From: Salegentibacter flavus
GTDB lineage: Bacteria; Bacteroidota; Bacteroidia; Flavobacteriales; Flavobacteriaceae
Length of the DNA: 64,000 nucleotides
Direction: 5' to 3'
Assembly (NCBI RefSeq): GCF_900115145.1
Contig: NZ_FOVL01000012.1
Coordinates: forward strand, 62,001 to 126,000
Part shown: one piece after another, positions 48,258-57,861 of the stretch
Position numbering within the stretch: position 1 is the stretch's first letter
Layout of the letters: every line of letters starts with the position of its first letter
Position numbers and translations under genes: made by a program
Notes under the pieces: model-generated
What the model was told of the DNA's origin: nothing
The model's database searches: none
The model's input: the letters and a program-made list of their open reading frames with translations, nothing else

Positions 48258-49253
48258 TTAAGAATTATAAGCCCATTTCAGGTAAGTGGCTCCCCAGGTG
48301 AAACCTCCTCCAAATGAAGCGAAAATAATATTATCTCCTTTTTTAAAATTTTTCTCGTAGTCGCTAAGCAACAATGGCAAAGTAGCCGAAGTTGTATTTC
48401 CATAGCGTTCTATATTCATAAGAACCTTTTCATCTTCCAGGTTCATACGGCTGGCAGTTGCTCCAACAATACGTTTATTAGCCTGATGGGCCACCAACCA
48501 ATCAATATCATCATTGGTGAGATGATTGCGCTTCATGATTTCTTCACTTACCCCTGCCATATTGGAAACCGCAAATTTAAAAACGGTTTTTCCATCCTGT
48601 CTCACAAAATGGAGTTTTCTGGCAACGGTTTGCTCATTCGGGGGCATTATAGATCCGCCGGCTTCAACATTCAGGGATAAGCGACCAATAGAATCACTTC
48701 TAAGAATCTCATCCTGAAGTCCGAAACCTTCGTCATTCGGTTCCATCAATACCGCTCCTGCTCCATCACCAAAGATAATACAGGTAGTCCTGTCAGTATA
48801 ATCGATTATAGAAGACATTTTATCGCCTCCTATTACCAGTACTTTTTTGTATCTGCCGGATTCGATATAAGCTGATGCGGTAGACATTGCGTATAAAAAT
48901 CCTGAACAGGCTGCCTGCAGATCGTATCCAAATGCGTTAACTGCCCCAATTTGAGTTGCGACGTGCACCGCAGATGCAGCCACCGGCATATCGGGAGTTG
49001 CTGTAGCGAGTATCACCACATCTATTTCAGCAGGATCCAGACTGGATTTTTCAATTAGATTTTTAGCAGCCTCTATGGCAAGGTAAGAAGTCCCTTTATC
49101 GGGATCTTTGAGGATGCGGCGCTCTTTGATACCTGTTCTGGAGAATATCCACTCATCATTGGTATCAACCATTTCCTCCAACATTTTGTTGGTCAAAATA
49201 TCTTCGGGCACATAGGCGCCCACAGCGGTAATAGCAGCTGTGATTTTATTCAT
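48258..49253 (-). CDS. fabH: Beta-ketoacyl-ACP synthase III
   Basis: 331 residues, starts fatty acid chains from acyl-CoA and malonyl-ACP. Cys in LQAACSGFLYAM, His in LVAHQANKRIV, Asn in ERYGNTTSATLP. The ATG at 49253 (MNKITAAITAVGAYVPE) is preferred over one two codons earlier. Downstream of rpmF, as in many bacteria. Confidence 0.96.
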   Translation of the reverse strand: MNKITAAITAVGAYVPEDILTNKMLEEMVDTNDEWIFSRTGIKERRILKDPDKGTSYLAIEAAKNLIEKSSLDPAEIDVVILATATPDMPVAASAVHVATQIGAVNAFGYDLQAACSGFLYAMSTASAYIESGRYKKVLVIGGDKMSSIIDYTDRTTCIIFGDGAGAVLMEPNDEGFGLQDEILRSDSIGRLSLNVEAGGSIMPPNEQTVARKLHFVRQDGKTVFKFAVSNMAGVSEEIMKRNHLTNDDIDWLVAHQANKRIVGATASRMNLEDEKVLMNIERYGNTTSATLPLLLSDYEKNFKKGDNIIFASFGGGFTWGATYLKWAYNS

Positions 49254-49378
49254 AAACATCGAAATTAAACACCTTTCCTCCCTATTTTAGGGCAAAAGCC
49301 GCTAAAGAAATGTACTAAAAATCACTTTAACGGGGGGTGCAAAATAAGGCCTTTTTAGGACTTATTCAACTTAAAATA

Positions 49379-49403
49379 AAAAACTCCCACAAGGTGAGAG
49401 TTT
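49379..49403 (-). terminator. Terminator after rpmF
   Basis: ACTCTCAC - loop - GTGGGAGT hairpin (reverse strand, one G-U pair) followed by a T-run. It separates yceD-rpmF from fabH-accBC, so fabH probably also has its own promoter. Confidence 0.8.
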
Positions 49404-49428
49404 CTATAATTAAGGAAGCTCTAAATAA

Positions 49429-49626
49429 TTAAGCTTCAACTTCTTCAGTGTTGTCAATCAAAATCTGACCGCGGTAGTAAAGTTTACCTTCGTGCCAGTG
49501 TGCTCTGTGGTACAAATGTGCTTCGCCTGTAGTAGGATCGGTAGCTATTTTAGGTACCGAAGCTTTATAATGTGTCCTTCTTTTATCTCTTCTGGTTTTA
49601 GAGATTTTTCTCTTTGGATGTGCCAT
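49429..49626 (-). CDS. rpmF: 50S ribosomal protein L32
   Basis: 65 residues. Starts [21 protein letters not shown], as L32 does in Bacteroidota. Without the Cys pairs of the zinc form. It follows the YceD-family gene by 9 bp, the usual arrangement. Confidence 0.96.
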   Translation of the reverse strand: MAHPKRKISKTRRDKRRTHYKASVPKIATDPTTGEAHLYHRAHWHEGKLYYRGQILIDNTEEVEA

Positions 49627-49635
49627 GGCTTGCTA

Positions 49636-50169
49636 TTATTTATCGTTTAATAAGTTTTTTAATTTATCCCATCGAGGATCTGTTTGTTCCTCTTCTTTAT
49701 TCTTTTCTTTTAAGCTGAACTCGTCCAGTTTATCAAGTACTTCAGATTTCAACGTACCGTCTTCAACGCCCGGATGAACTTTCTTTAAAGGCACAGAGAG
49801 CACGACAAGCTCATAAATATACTGCTGTATATTCACCTCATATTCTCCGTGAGGCAAAATAAGCAGGTCTTCATTATCATCGTTATACTCGTCGCCGAAT
49901 TTAATCACCAAAAACAACTCCCCGTCTATAGGTTGGTCATATGGCTCGTTGGTGAGGTCGCAATTTACATTCACAGTTCCACTCACGGCAAATGTTAGCT
50001 CTAACATTGTTGTTTTCTTCTCAAACAACAGGTCCAGTTTAAGCCTGGCATCATTAAATTCTTCGTACCCAAAATGTTCAAAGAACGCATTATCTATCTC
50101 GTACTCAAACCGGTGTTTCCCCAGCTTTAATCCCACATAAGGGATTGTATACTTCGCTAGTTTCCTCAT
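49636..50169 (-). CDS. YceD/DUF177 family protein
   Basis: 177 residues. Central motif VNVNCDLTNEPYDQPI with the conserved Cys, and the acidic C-terminal part ending DPRWDKLKNLLNDK, typical of YceD proteins that sit before rpmF and are linked to 23S rRNA metabolism. Exact role unresolved. Confidence 0.88.
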   Translation of the reverse strand: MRKLAKYTIPYVGLKLGKHRFEYEIDNAFFEHFGYEEFNDARLKLDLLFEKKTTMLELTFAVSGTVNVNCDLTNEPYDQPIDGELFLVIKFGDEYNDDNEDLLILPHGEYEVNIQQYIYELVVLSVPLKKVHPGVEDGTLKSEVLDKLDEFSLKEKNKEEEQTDPRWDKLKNLLNDK

Positions 50170-50266
50170 TTCATCATCAGTTTCGAGCGCCTATTCCCTC
50201 AGGATAAGGCGGGTGCAAAGATATAAAAATTAATAAATTAACGATGATTTATAAACAAATTTTTGT

Positions 50267-51313
50267 TTATATCTTTTTGCGTTGTTTTTTAAGCGGATTC
50301 CTGGTGAGCTCGGCATATTCCTTACGACAATTATAGATCTCAATTCCTTTAAAAACAGCCTCTTTAAATGAATTGATATCAGCTTCACCTTTACCAGCAA
50401 TTTCAAAAGCGGTACCATGATCGGGTGAGGTTCGCACCTTGCTTAAACCGGCGGTATAATTAACCCCATTTCCGAAGGAAAGTGTTTTAAAAGGTATAAG
50501 CCCCTGGTCGTGATAAGAGGCAATAACCGCGTCAAAATTCTTGTAGTTTTTAGATCCGAAGAAACTATCGGCCGAATAAGGGCCGTAAACAAGCTCTCCT
50601 TTTTCCCGCAATTTTTCCAGTGTAGGCTTCATTATTTCTTCATCTTCTTTGCCAATTACTCCCTGGTCTCCGCTGTGGGGATTTATTCCCAGCACCGCAA
50701 CCTTTGGTTTTGATATTCTGAAATCCTGTATCAGGCTGTTCTGTATTAATCTTATTTTTTTCTCAATAAGTTCAGGAGTGATCACATTGGCAATATCCCT
50801 TAGGGCCACATGATCTGTAAAAAGTCCTACCCGAAGCTCATCACTTATCATAAACATAAGGCTTTCGCCTTTAAGCTCCTGCGCCAAATAATCGGTATGG
50901 CCAGGGAAATTAAATTTTTCGCTTTGGATAGAATGCTTATTGATGGGCGCCGTAACCAATACATCTATATCATTTGCCTTTAGCGCGGCCGTAGCGGCTT
51001 CCAGCGACTTGAAGGCATACTCTCCCACCTTAGGATCTTCCTGGCCAAAATTTATATTCACATTTTCCTTCCAGACATTAAACACGTTAATCTTTCCGTC
51101 TATGGCCTTAGAAGGTTCATCTATCCCCTGGAAATTAAGGGAGAGCCTGAGGTGTTTTTTTATAAAATTCAGGGTTTTGGTATTAGCAAAAATCACCGGA
51201 GTGCAAAAATCAAGCATCCGGGAGTCATCAAAGGTTTTAAGGACTATCTCACCACCAATTCCATTAAGGTCTCCTATGCTAATTCCTAATTTTACCTTTT
51301 CAGCGTGTTTCAT
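50267..51313 (-). CDS. pdxA: 4-hydroxythreonine-4-phosphate dehydrogenase
   Basis: 348 residues of the DXP-dependent pyridoxal phosphate pathway. Metal and substrate residues: TAPINKHSIQ, FPGHTDYLA, LGINPHSGDQG and ASYHDQGLIPFK. Divergent from riboflavin synthase with 59 bp between them. Confidence 0.95.
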   Translation of the reverse strand: MKHAEKVKLGISIGDLNGIGGEIVLKTFDDSRMLDFCTPVIFANTKTLNFIKKHLRLSLNFQGIDEPSKAIDGKINVFNVWKENVNINFGQEDPKVGEYAFKSLEAATAALKANDIDVLVTAPINKHSIQSEKFNFPGHTDYLAQELKGESLMFMISDELRVGLFTDHVALRDIANVITPELIEKKIRLIQNSLIQDFRISKPKVAVLGINPHSGDQGVIGKEDEEIMKPTLEKLREKGELVYGPYSADSFFGSKNYKNFDAVIASYHDQGLIPFKTLSFGNGVNYTAGLSKVRTSPDHGTAFEIAGKGEADINSFKEAVFKGIEIYNCRKEYAELTRNPLKKQRKKI

Positions 51314-51372
51314 ATACTTCCCGGCTTTTTATTTCTATTTTTACATCACAAATGTAACTAATATTCTACAAC

Positions 51373-51966
51373 ATGTTTACCGGAATCATTGAAGAAACAG
51401 GTGAGATCACCGCGCTAACGCGAGAGAATGGCAACCTGCATATAAAAGTGAAGGCTCAAATTACTTCAGAATTAAAAGTAGATCAAAGTGTGGCCCATAA
51501 TGGGGTTTGTCTTACCGTAGTAAATATAGAAGGCAAAGAATACACGGTAACCGCAATCCAGGAAACCCTGGAAAAATCCAGTTTGGGCGATCTTAAAGTT
51601 GGTGATTTCGTCAACCTGGAAAGAGGCATGAAACTCGGTGCCCGCCTGGACGGTCATATCGTGCAGGGTCATGTAGACCAGACGGCTGTATGTAAAAATG
51701 TGCTTGAAAAAGCAGGTAGCTGGGAATTCACTTTTGAGTATGACCCCAAACAACAGAATATCACCATTGAAAAAGGTTCTATCACGATTAACGGGGTGAG
51801 TTTAACGGTGGTGAATTCCAAAATGCATGAATTCAGCGTAGCCATTATCCCTTATACCTATGAGCATACCACCTTTAAATATTTAAAAAAAGGTGACAAA
51901 GTGAACCTGGAATTCGATGTTATTGGGAAATACGTGAAACGCCTTAACGAACTTCGCCAGGCTTAG
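51373..51966 (+). CDS. ribE: Riboflavin synthase, alpha subunit
   Basis: 197 residues made of two lumazine-binding repeats. It begins MFTGIIEETGEI; the second repeat starts near MKLGARLDGHIVQGHVD. It dismutates two lumazines to riboflavin. No FMN riboswitch was recognised in the short leader. Its last 23 bases overlap the end of the convergent small exported-protein gene. Confidence 0.96.
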   Translation: MFTGIIEETGEITALTRENGNLHIKVKAQITSELKVDQSVAHNGVCLTVVNIEGKEYTVTAIQETLEKSSLGDLKVGDFVNLERGMKLGARLDGHIVQGHVDQTAVCKNVLEKAGSWEFTFEYDPKQQNITIEKGSITINGVSLTVVNSKMHEFSVAIIPYTYEHTTFKYLKKGDKVNLEFDVIGKYVKRLNELRQA

Positions 51967-52231
51967 CTACTTTTTTGGTAGTATAGATAAGACCAATAAG
52001 CATTCCCCCTACTAGCAAGTAGGGAATATAATCGTCAATGGGAAGACAAAGCCCCGGTGGGGGTGGGTTAGGAAAACCTCCACTACCATCACCTTTAGGT
52101 GCACAGGGTGGACCCTGCCCCTTCCCCTGGCTCATTTGCGGTTCCGGGGGGCCGGTTTGTGTGAACACCTCAAGGGAAAAGAACAGCAGGAAGGCTGAAA
52201 TTATTATTCCGTATTTATAATTTACCCTCAT
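51944..52231 (-). CDS. Small exported protein with C-terminal PID-type sorting signal
   Basis: 95 residues. Signal peptide (IIISAFLLFFSLEVFTQ), then a Gly/Pro-rich stretch with two cysteines, then PIDDYIPYLLVGGMLIGLIY and a basic tail (TTKKVAKPGEVR). The tripartite end (PID motif, helix, basic residues) matches the PID-CTERM sorting signals of flavobacteria as I recall them, which implies processing by a sortase-like enzyme. The mature part would be only about 35 residues. Function unknown. Confidence 0.65.
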   Translation of the reverse strand: MRVNYKYGIIISAFLLFFSLEVFTQTGPPEPQMSQGKGQGPPCAPKGDGSGGFPNPPPPGLCLPIDDYIPYLLVGGMLIGLIYTTKKVAKPGEVR

Positions 52232-52597
52232 AGACGTGCGTAATGTAATACATTCCTTGAAATCACAAAAAAATTAAAGGGGTAATGCTTTTATATAACC
52301 GGGGACTTGGGGATCCCAATAACAAAATTAAAGTAAAAAATAGTAGAATAAACCAGCTCACCTTTATATACAAACGTTAAAGTTTCTCTTTCGGCTACGC
52401 CCAAACTCAACAAGAGTAAACTTACAGCATAAGTGGCTGATAATCAAAAAAAGTCGGTGAAATTTTTATATAAGTCGGTGAAAGGTGTCCGAGTTGGTCT
52501 CGTAAGGGATTTGGACTCTGACAAGCTGGTGTTAAATCCTCATCAGTTAATTTCGTCTTAATCCAACTTTACCCAAGAGCAACCTCCAGTCCCAATT
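52232..52597. other. Gene-poor region with short direct repeats
   Basis: About 366 bp. AGTCGGTGAAA occurs twice within 30 bp (52453-52485 area). The forward frame just after reads GVRVGLVRDLDSDKLVLNP and stops near 52558; it has no start and may be a gene remnant. No convincing gene seen. Confidence 0.4.
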
Positions 52598-53306
52598 TTA
52601 GGAATTCACAATTTTAATATTTTCAGCAACTATTCTAGTGGGTTTCTCAGTTATAAACATTTCATACTTCTCTGTACTAAGATTAGCATAATAGATTTTA
52701 ATTATATCATCTCGCTTTTTGTTAGCTTTATCCACTACCTCTAGAATCCTCTTCTCATATTCAATTGCTGCACGAAAACCTAAGATAATTCCTTTTAAGC
52801 TACTTCTTCTAATTTTTTTTCTTTTCCAGCATTTAAGGTAATCCTATACTCTTTCTCATAAGCCCAATTTAAAGATTTAGTAAAAACCACTCTATTTAAT
52901 TCCCGTTTAAAATTAGTTTCAGTAGATAGGTGATCTTTATAAATAGAAGGAAAGTGATTTGAATAAGTAACATCATTAAAAGAAGAACATAACCCATACA
53001 TCACTAATTCTAATTCATCAAAGATATAGCACACCCCGTGATGCTTATCAGCGTAATGACTCCACATAAGTGGTTCATTTGGAGTTCTGCTAAAACAACT
53101 TATCTCGATATTTTGAAGATATTCTCTCTTTTTTTTATAGGTTTCTCCAGATACTGAACTAAGGAATTTATGTGCAATTTCAAAAGGATCATTGAATCTA
53201 CTAGGTTTACTAAATCCGATGCTATTATGAATAAGTGTATCTTCTAAATGATCGAGGTGCCATATTTAAAAATCAGATTATTATCGAAGGTTATACCATT
53301 TTCCAT
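52598..53306 (-). pseudogene. DUF2971 gene disrupted by two frameshifts
   Basis: On the reverse strand MENGITFDNNLIFKYGT leads, after a frameshift near 53257, into LDHLEDTLIHNSIGFS and PSRFNDPFE. This is the usual beginning of DUF2971 proteins. The frame goes on through SRTPNEPLMWSHYADKHHG to LEEVA. There a second frameshift near 52800 is needed to reach LKGIILGFRAAIEYEKRI and a stop at 52598. Together the parts make a nearly full-length protein of about 235 residues. The family is found in accessory and defence regions; activity unknown. Confidence 0.75.
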
Positions 53307-53499
53307 AGTGAGGTTGTCAATTTCATCATTAAATATAATCTTTTCCTTTTTTGTTTTAGAATGTTTGTCCCCAAAGAAAAATTAATCATCCCCGTGATTG
53401 GTTACTTGAAATAAAAAAAAGCCCCACAACCGTACTGTTTATTCCCGGGATTAATAGCGAACTTGTTTACGGAGGAACCAAGTTCAGTCAATACAAAAG
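53307..53499. other. Gene-free spacer downstream of pckA
   Basis: Contains the inverted repeat GAACTTG ... CAAGTTC (about 53469-53493). No coding potential recognised. Confidence 0.35.
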
Positions 53500-53537
53500 A
53501 GCTTTGGACATCCGTAAGTGGTTATCCAAAGCTTTTT
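53500..53537 (-). terminator. pckA terminator
   Basis: AGCTTTGGA ... TCCAAAGCT perfect 9-bp stem with flanking A/T-runs, 40 bp after the pckA stop. Confidence 0.75.
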
Positions 53538-53576
53538 AAAAAAATTGCTAATTAAGTAGTTGTTTTTCTCCCTGAT

Positions 53577-55211
53577 TTAAAAATGTTCTTCCAGGTGGTG
53601 GTGTTCATCAATAAGTGGACCTCCCGTGAGAATTTGCGGGGAAGCCTCTGCTGCAAATTTTTCAAAATTCAGGTGGAATGAGTGGGCCAGCTGTATTGCC
53701 TTTTGAATATAAGCTCCCTTGTTTTCCCAGGTGTTTATAGGGTCCAGTGTCTCTGCAGGAACCCCGGGGCAGGAAACAGGCATATGAAGACCAAAAATGG
53801 GGTGAACTTTAAAATCCACATTTTCCAGTTTTCCTTCAAGAATAGCTGAGATCATGGCGCGGGTATATTTAAGTTTGATCCTGGAACCTACCCCAAAAGG
53901 ACCACCGCTCCAGCCGGTATTTATAAGCCAAACCTTTACATTTGCTTCAGTCATTTTTTTACTCAGCATTTCCCCGTAAACCGTTGGGTGCAAAGACATA
54001 AAAGGTTCACCAAAACATGCAGAGAAAGAGGGAACGGGCTCATGAATGCCGGCTTCTGTTCCTGCTACCTTTGCGGTATAACCTGATATAAAATGATAGG
54101 CAGCCTGCCCGGGAGTAAGCCTGGAAACCGGGGGGAGCACCCCAAAAGCATCACAGGTAAGGAAAAAGATATTGGTAGGATTTTCTGCGAAGGACGGCTG
54201 CTGGATATTTTCAATATGATCTATGGGATAACTTACCCGTGTATTCTGGGTAATACTGCTGTCCTCAAAATCTATCTTCCTGCTGTTCTTCTTAAAAATC
54301 ACATTTTCCAGCATTGCCCCGGGTTTAATAGCCCTGTAAATATCCGGTTCTTTATCTTCAGTAAGATCTATAACCTTAGCATAGCACCCACCTTCAAAAT
54401 TAAAAATGATGTTTTTCGCAGTCCACCCATGTTCATCATCGCCAATAAGCCTGCGGTCAGGATCTGCGGAAAGAGTGGTTTTTCCTGTACCGGAAAGTCC
54501 GAAGAAAATTGCAGTATCCCCATCTTTTCCAACGTTCGCAGAACAGTGCATGGGCAATACGTCTTTCTCGACCGGCAGAATGAGGTTAAGTGCAGAGAAA
54601 ATGCCTTTTTTCATTTCCCCTGTATAAGCCGATCCTCCTATCAGGGCAATTTTTCTACTGAAGTTAAGAATGCTGAAGTTTCCCTGCCGTAAGCCGTACC
54701 TCTCAGGTTCCTGCTCTACGTAACCGGGGGCGCAAATTACCAGCCAGTCTTCAGTGAAATCTTTAAGCTCCACATCATTGAGGCGAAGAAACATGTTTTT
54801 TACAAAGAAGGCAGACCAGGGATACTCTGCAATAGTACGTACATTAAGCCGGTATTCAGGGTAAGCCCCAACATAGCCATCGTGCACGTAGACCTCTTTC
54901 CCGCTAAGATAAGCAGTGACCCTGTCATAAAGAAGATCAAAATTATCTGGAGAAATGGATTTATTGATCTTGCCCCACCAGACTTTGTCGCTTGTGTAAT
55001 CATCTTTTACAAGGAAGCGATCTTGCGGAGATCGTCCTGTGAAGTTTCCGGTATTAACGGCTAATGTGCCGTTTTCTGTTTCTACACCCCAGTTATTTTT
55101 TACGGTGATCTTCTGTAACTCTTCTCCGGAAAGGTTTCGGTGGGCTACAGCGTCTTTTAATCCGTATTTTTTTAAAATAGTGGCATCGGAATTTTTGACT
55201 TGTGTTTCCAT
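53577..55211 (-). CDS. pckA: Phosphoenolpyruvate carboxykinase (ATP)
   Basis: 544 residues, converts oxaloacetate and ATP to PEP for gluconeogenesis. Kinase-1a loop FGLSGTGKTTLSADPDR, kinase-2 LIGDDEHGW, metal and substrate regions GGSAYTGEMKKG and MHCSANVG. It is last in a reverse-strand operon, 19 bp after the anion transporter gene. Confidence 0.97.
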   Translation of the reverse strand: METQVKNSDATILKKYGLKDAVAHRNLSGEELQKITVKNNWGVETENGTLAVNTGNFTGRSPQDRFLVKDDYTSDKVWWGKINKSISPDNFDLLYDRVTAYLSGKEVYVHDGYVGAYPEYRLNVRTIAEYPWSAFFVKNMFLRLNDVELKDFTEDWLVICAPGYVEQEPERYGLRQGNFSILNFSRKIALIGGSAYTGEMKKGIFSALNLILPVEKDVLPMHCSANVGKDGDTAIFFGLSGTGKTTLSADPDRRLIGDDEHGWTAKNIIFNFEGGCYAKVIDLTEDKEPDIYRAIKPGAMLENVIFKKNSRKIDFEDSSITQNTRVSYPIDHIENIQQPSFAENPTNIFFLTCDAFGVLPPVSRLTPGQAAYHFISGYTAKVAGTEAGIHEPVPSFSACFGEPFMSLHPTVYGEMLSKKMTEANVKVWLINTGWSGGPFGVGSRIKLKYTRAMISAILEGKLENVDFKVHPIFGLHMPVSCPGVPAETLDPINTWENKGAYIQKAIQLAHSFHLNFEKFAAEASPQILTGGPLIDEHHHLEEHF

Positions 55212-55230
55212 AATTTAAGATTTAAACATA

Positions 55231-57060
55231 TTAATAAGGCCATATTAGTGGCACGAGGATAATCGTTGTAATGAAAAGCAATAAAAGAAGGGGGGCTCCA
55301 ACTTTAAAATAATCGGCAAATTTGTAATTCCCGGCTGTCATTACCATTGCATTGGTTGGGGTTGCAACAGGGGTTAAACAGGCAGTAGAGGCGCTTACGG
55401 CAACCACCATCAAAAAAGGTTCTACAGATAATCCCAGCTTACCGGAAGCATATAAGGTAATAGGAGCCATAAGAATGGCCGTTGCCGAATTACTGATGGC
55501 CTGACTAAAAAGAGAGGTCACCAGGAATATCCCCGCAAGAAGGGCAGTAGGGTGAATGGCTCCCAGGGAATTTACTAACCCATTGGCTGCTATTTGCGCC
55601 AGGCCGGTTTTTTGTAAAGCCAGTCCCATCGGGATCATTGCAGCTATCATTATCACACTGGTCCAGCTTATGCCGCTGTAAGCCTTGGCTATGGGAACAC
55701 AGCCGGTAAGCATTACGATTCCTGCACATATTAAAGCCGCTACAGATCCCGGCATCACATCAAAGACCAGAAGGAGTATAAGCATCAGCAGGGCTCCCAT
55801 TGCAATAAAAGACCTGTAGCTAAGCATATCCACATCTTTACTCATGGCCTCGGGGCTACCAACAATTACCAGGTTTTCATGAATGGATTTCAGGTTATCT
55901 ATTTTCTTCCAAGGACCTCGTACTACAAAACTATCCCCGGCATGGATCTTTATTTTACTTTCCGTTAAAGGTTTGTTCCCGCGGGAGGCTCCCAGTAATT
56001 GTATGCCGGTTTGCTCCAGGTAAGTACCCATTGCGACGGTTTGCCCTACAAGCCGTGAACTGGGAGTGACCACCATTTGGGCCATTCCCACTTCCAGATT
56101 TATCAACTCTTCTTTAAGCTCTTTATCATTTGGAATGATAACAAGGTTGAAATCCAGGATTAGCTTATCTACCGCCTCTGTGCTTCCCTTTACGATAATA
56201 ATATCATGATACAGCAATTTAGTTCCTTGCAACGGGATCTCCACAAATTTGGATTGCCTTTTAAAAGGTTTTGAATGTCTGCGCCTAAGCCTTACAATAG
56301 AGACACCATATTTTTCTTCAAGATTCCATTCCGCTATCCTGGTATTAAGAAGCGGAGACATGGATCTAATCCTCAATCGGTATAAATTATGCCCAATACT
56401 GTAATCCTCAATCCACTTATGCATTTCAGAATCAATGTTTATGGGCCGGTCTTTACTCTCTCTTGCAGGTAAAAGCTTTTGCCCTATATACCTGAAATAC
56501 AACAAGGTAATAATAAGTAAAGGTATCCCTATGAGACTGAATTCAAAGAAGGAAAATCCGTCCATTCCGTTCTGGATGAGCGTATCACTCACAATGATAT
56601 TTGGGGGAGTACCTGTTAAGGTGAGAAGGCCACCTGTATTGGAGCCGTAGGCCATTGGGATAAGTAATTTGGAAGGCAGGGTTCCAGCAGTCCAGGCCGC
56701 AGAGACCGTCATAGGCATAAGGGCGGCTACGGCTCCGGTGTTGCTCACTACTCCTGAAAGCAACCCGGAGCCAAGTGTAATAAGTATAAGCAGTTTGTTG
56801 TTGCTTTTTTTTGCAAGCTTAACAAACTTCCTGCCGGCCAGGGCAGTCCAACCTGTTCTGGAAAGTCCTTCTCCAATGATGAACAAGGCCGCAATCATTA
56901 TAACCGTAGGATTACTAAATCCACTAAGTGTCTCAGAAAGGTCAAGGATTCCGAAAAGGAACAGGGCCAACATAGACATTAGAGCTACCACATCTGGAGG
57001 ATATTTATCCCAGACAAAGAGCACTATGGTGATTGCGAGGATAGCTAGAAGCAGGTACAT
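55231..57060 (-). CDS. SLC13/DASS-type anion transporter with two TrkA-C domains
   Basis: 609 residues. Hydrophobic helices fill both ends; the GSNTGGLLTLTGTPPNIIVSD loop and its twin SASTACLTPVATPTNAMVM are the paired substrate/sodium motifs of this superfamily. The middle (about 210-385) contains two RCK_C/TrkA_C-like regulatory domains (GVSIVRLRRR..., GQTVAMGTYLEQTGI...). Substrates in this class include dicarboxylates, sulphate and other anions. Its position between a stress protein and PEP carboxykinase makes C4-dicarboxylate import attractive, but this is inference. Confidence 0.88.
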   Translation of the reverse strand: MYLLLAILAITIVLFVWDKYPPDVVALMSMLALFLFGILDLSETLSGFSNPTVIMIAALFIIGEGLSRTGWTALAGRKFVKLAKKSNNKLLILITLGSGLLSGVVSNTGAVAALMPMTVSAAWTAGTLPSKLLIPMAYGSNTGGLLTLTGTPPNIIVSDTLIQNGMDGFSFFEFSLIGIPLLIITLLYFRYIGQKLLPARESKDRPINIDSEMHKWIEDYSIGHNLYRLRIRSMSPLLNTRIAEWNLEEKYGVSIVRLRRRHSKPFKRQSKFVEIPLQGTKLLYHDIIIVKGSTEAVDKLILDFNLVIIPNDKELKEELINLEVGMAQMVVTPSSRLVGQTVAMGTYLEQTGIQLLGASRGNKPLTESKIKIHAGDSFVVRGPWKKIDNLKSIHENLVIVGSPEAMSKDVDMLSYRSFIAMGALLMLILLLVFDVMPGSVAALICAGIVMLTGCVPIAKAYSGISWTSVIMIAAMIPMGLALQKTGLAQIAANGLVNSLGAIHPTALLAGIFLVTSLFSQAISNSATAILMAPITLYASGKLGLSVEPFLMVVAVSASTACLTPVATPTNAMVMTAGNYKFADYFKVGAPLLLLLFITTIILVPLIWPY

Positions 57061-57072
57061 CTTTTTGCAGGA

Positions 57073-57861
57073 TTAATCCAACACCAGGACAGGAATTTCA
57101 CTCTTTAAAGTCACCTCCCTTGTTAATTTTCCTTTCGATGGGGAACCGGTTGTGGCATGGGTTTTAGGCATAATGGCCAATAGATCCACATCATGCTTTT
57201 TGATATAATCATCAATACCTTTCAGGATATCTTCATTTTCTGCAAAGCTATGGTGGGAGTAAAACATTTCAAGATAATACTGCAGGGTGTTCTCATTCTT
57301 TTCATCGGCTTCAGAATATCCTGCGCTTTCCGGGTTACGGCTTACTGTGAGCACATCTACCTCTGCCTTGGATCTACTGGAAACATCCAGTAACAGATTT
57401 AATGTGGAAGTGTCATGCATCACATCTTCTCCCAATGCAAGCAATATCTTGTCCAATTTAAAGTATTTATTGCTCACAGGCACTACCAACACAGGCAGAT
57501 CTGCTTCCAATACGAACCTGGAGGTTCTGGTCACCGGAGATTCTACTCCCTCTTCAGCACCACTGGTACCCATTATAACAAGATCAATATCCAGAGATTT
57601 ATGGATATCAATTATAGCATCCGTGAAATTTCCGGTTCGGAAGTGATAACTTATAGGAGGTTCACCAGCGCCCTGATATTTTCTCAGTAGTTCCTCAAAA
57701 TTACTTTTCAACTCTTTTTCTTTATCCTTTTCCATTTTTGAATCGGAAATGTATAACAAGTTGAGTGTGGCTTTCTCGCATCTGGCTGCAAATCTCATGG
57801 CATACTCCAGAGCATTCATTGAAACATCAGAAAAGTCGAAGGGGATTAATAAATTTTTCAT
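57073..57861 (-). CDS. Universal stress protein, tandem UspA domains
   Basis: 262 residues with two Usp domains (about 1-145 and 146-262). The first begins MKNLLIPFDFSDVSMNALEYA and shows a partial nucleotide loop VIMGTSGAEEGVES; the second ends EIPVLVLD and its loop is degenerate. First gene of the usp-transporter-pckA operon; 12 bp separate it from the transporter gene, so it may regulate that transporter or respond to energy state. Confidence 0.88.
   Translation of the reverse strand: MKNLLIPFDFSDVSMNALEYAMRFAARCEKATLNLLYISDSKMEKDKEKELKSNFEELLRKYQGAGEPPISYHFRTGNFTDAIIDIHKSLDIDLVIMGTSGAEEGVESPVTRTSRFVLEADLPVLVVPVSNKYFKLDKILLALGEDVMHDTSTLNLLLDVSSRSKAEVDVLTVSRNPESAGYSEADEKNENTLQYYLEMFYSHHSFAENEDILKGIDDYIKKHDVDLLAIMPKTHATTGSPSKGKLTREVTLKSEIPVLVLD

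Noticed and set aside
51314-51372. FMN riboswitch ahead of riboflavin synthase
   Set aside because: The 59-bp gap is too short for an RFN element and none of its conserved stems is seen.
52480-52560. Possible degenerate tRNA in the region after the small exported-protein gene
   Set aside because: The words GGTCTCGTAAGGGATTTGG recall a reverse-strand tRNA 3' end, but neither T-arm nor acceptor arm pairs.
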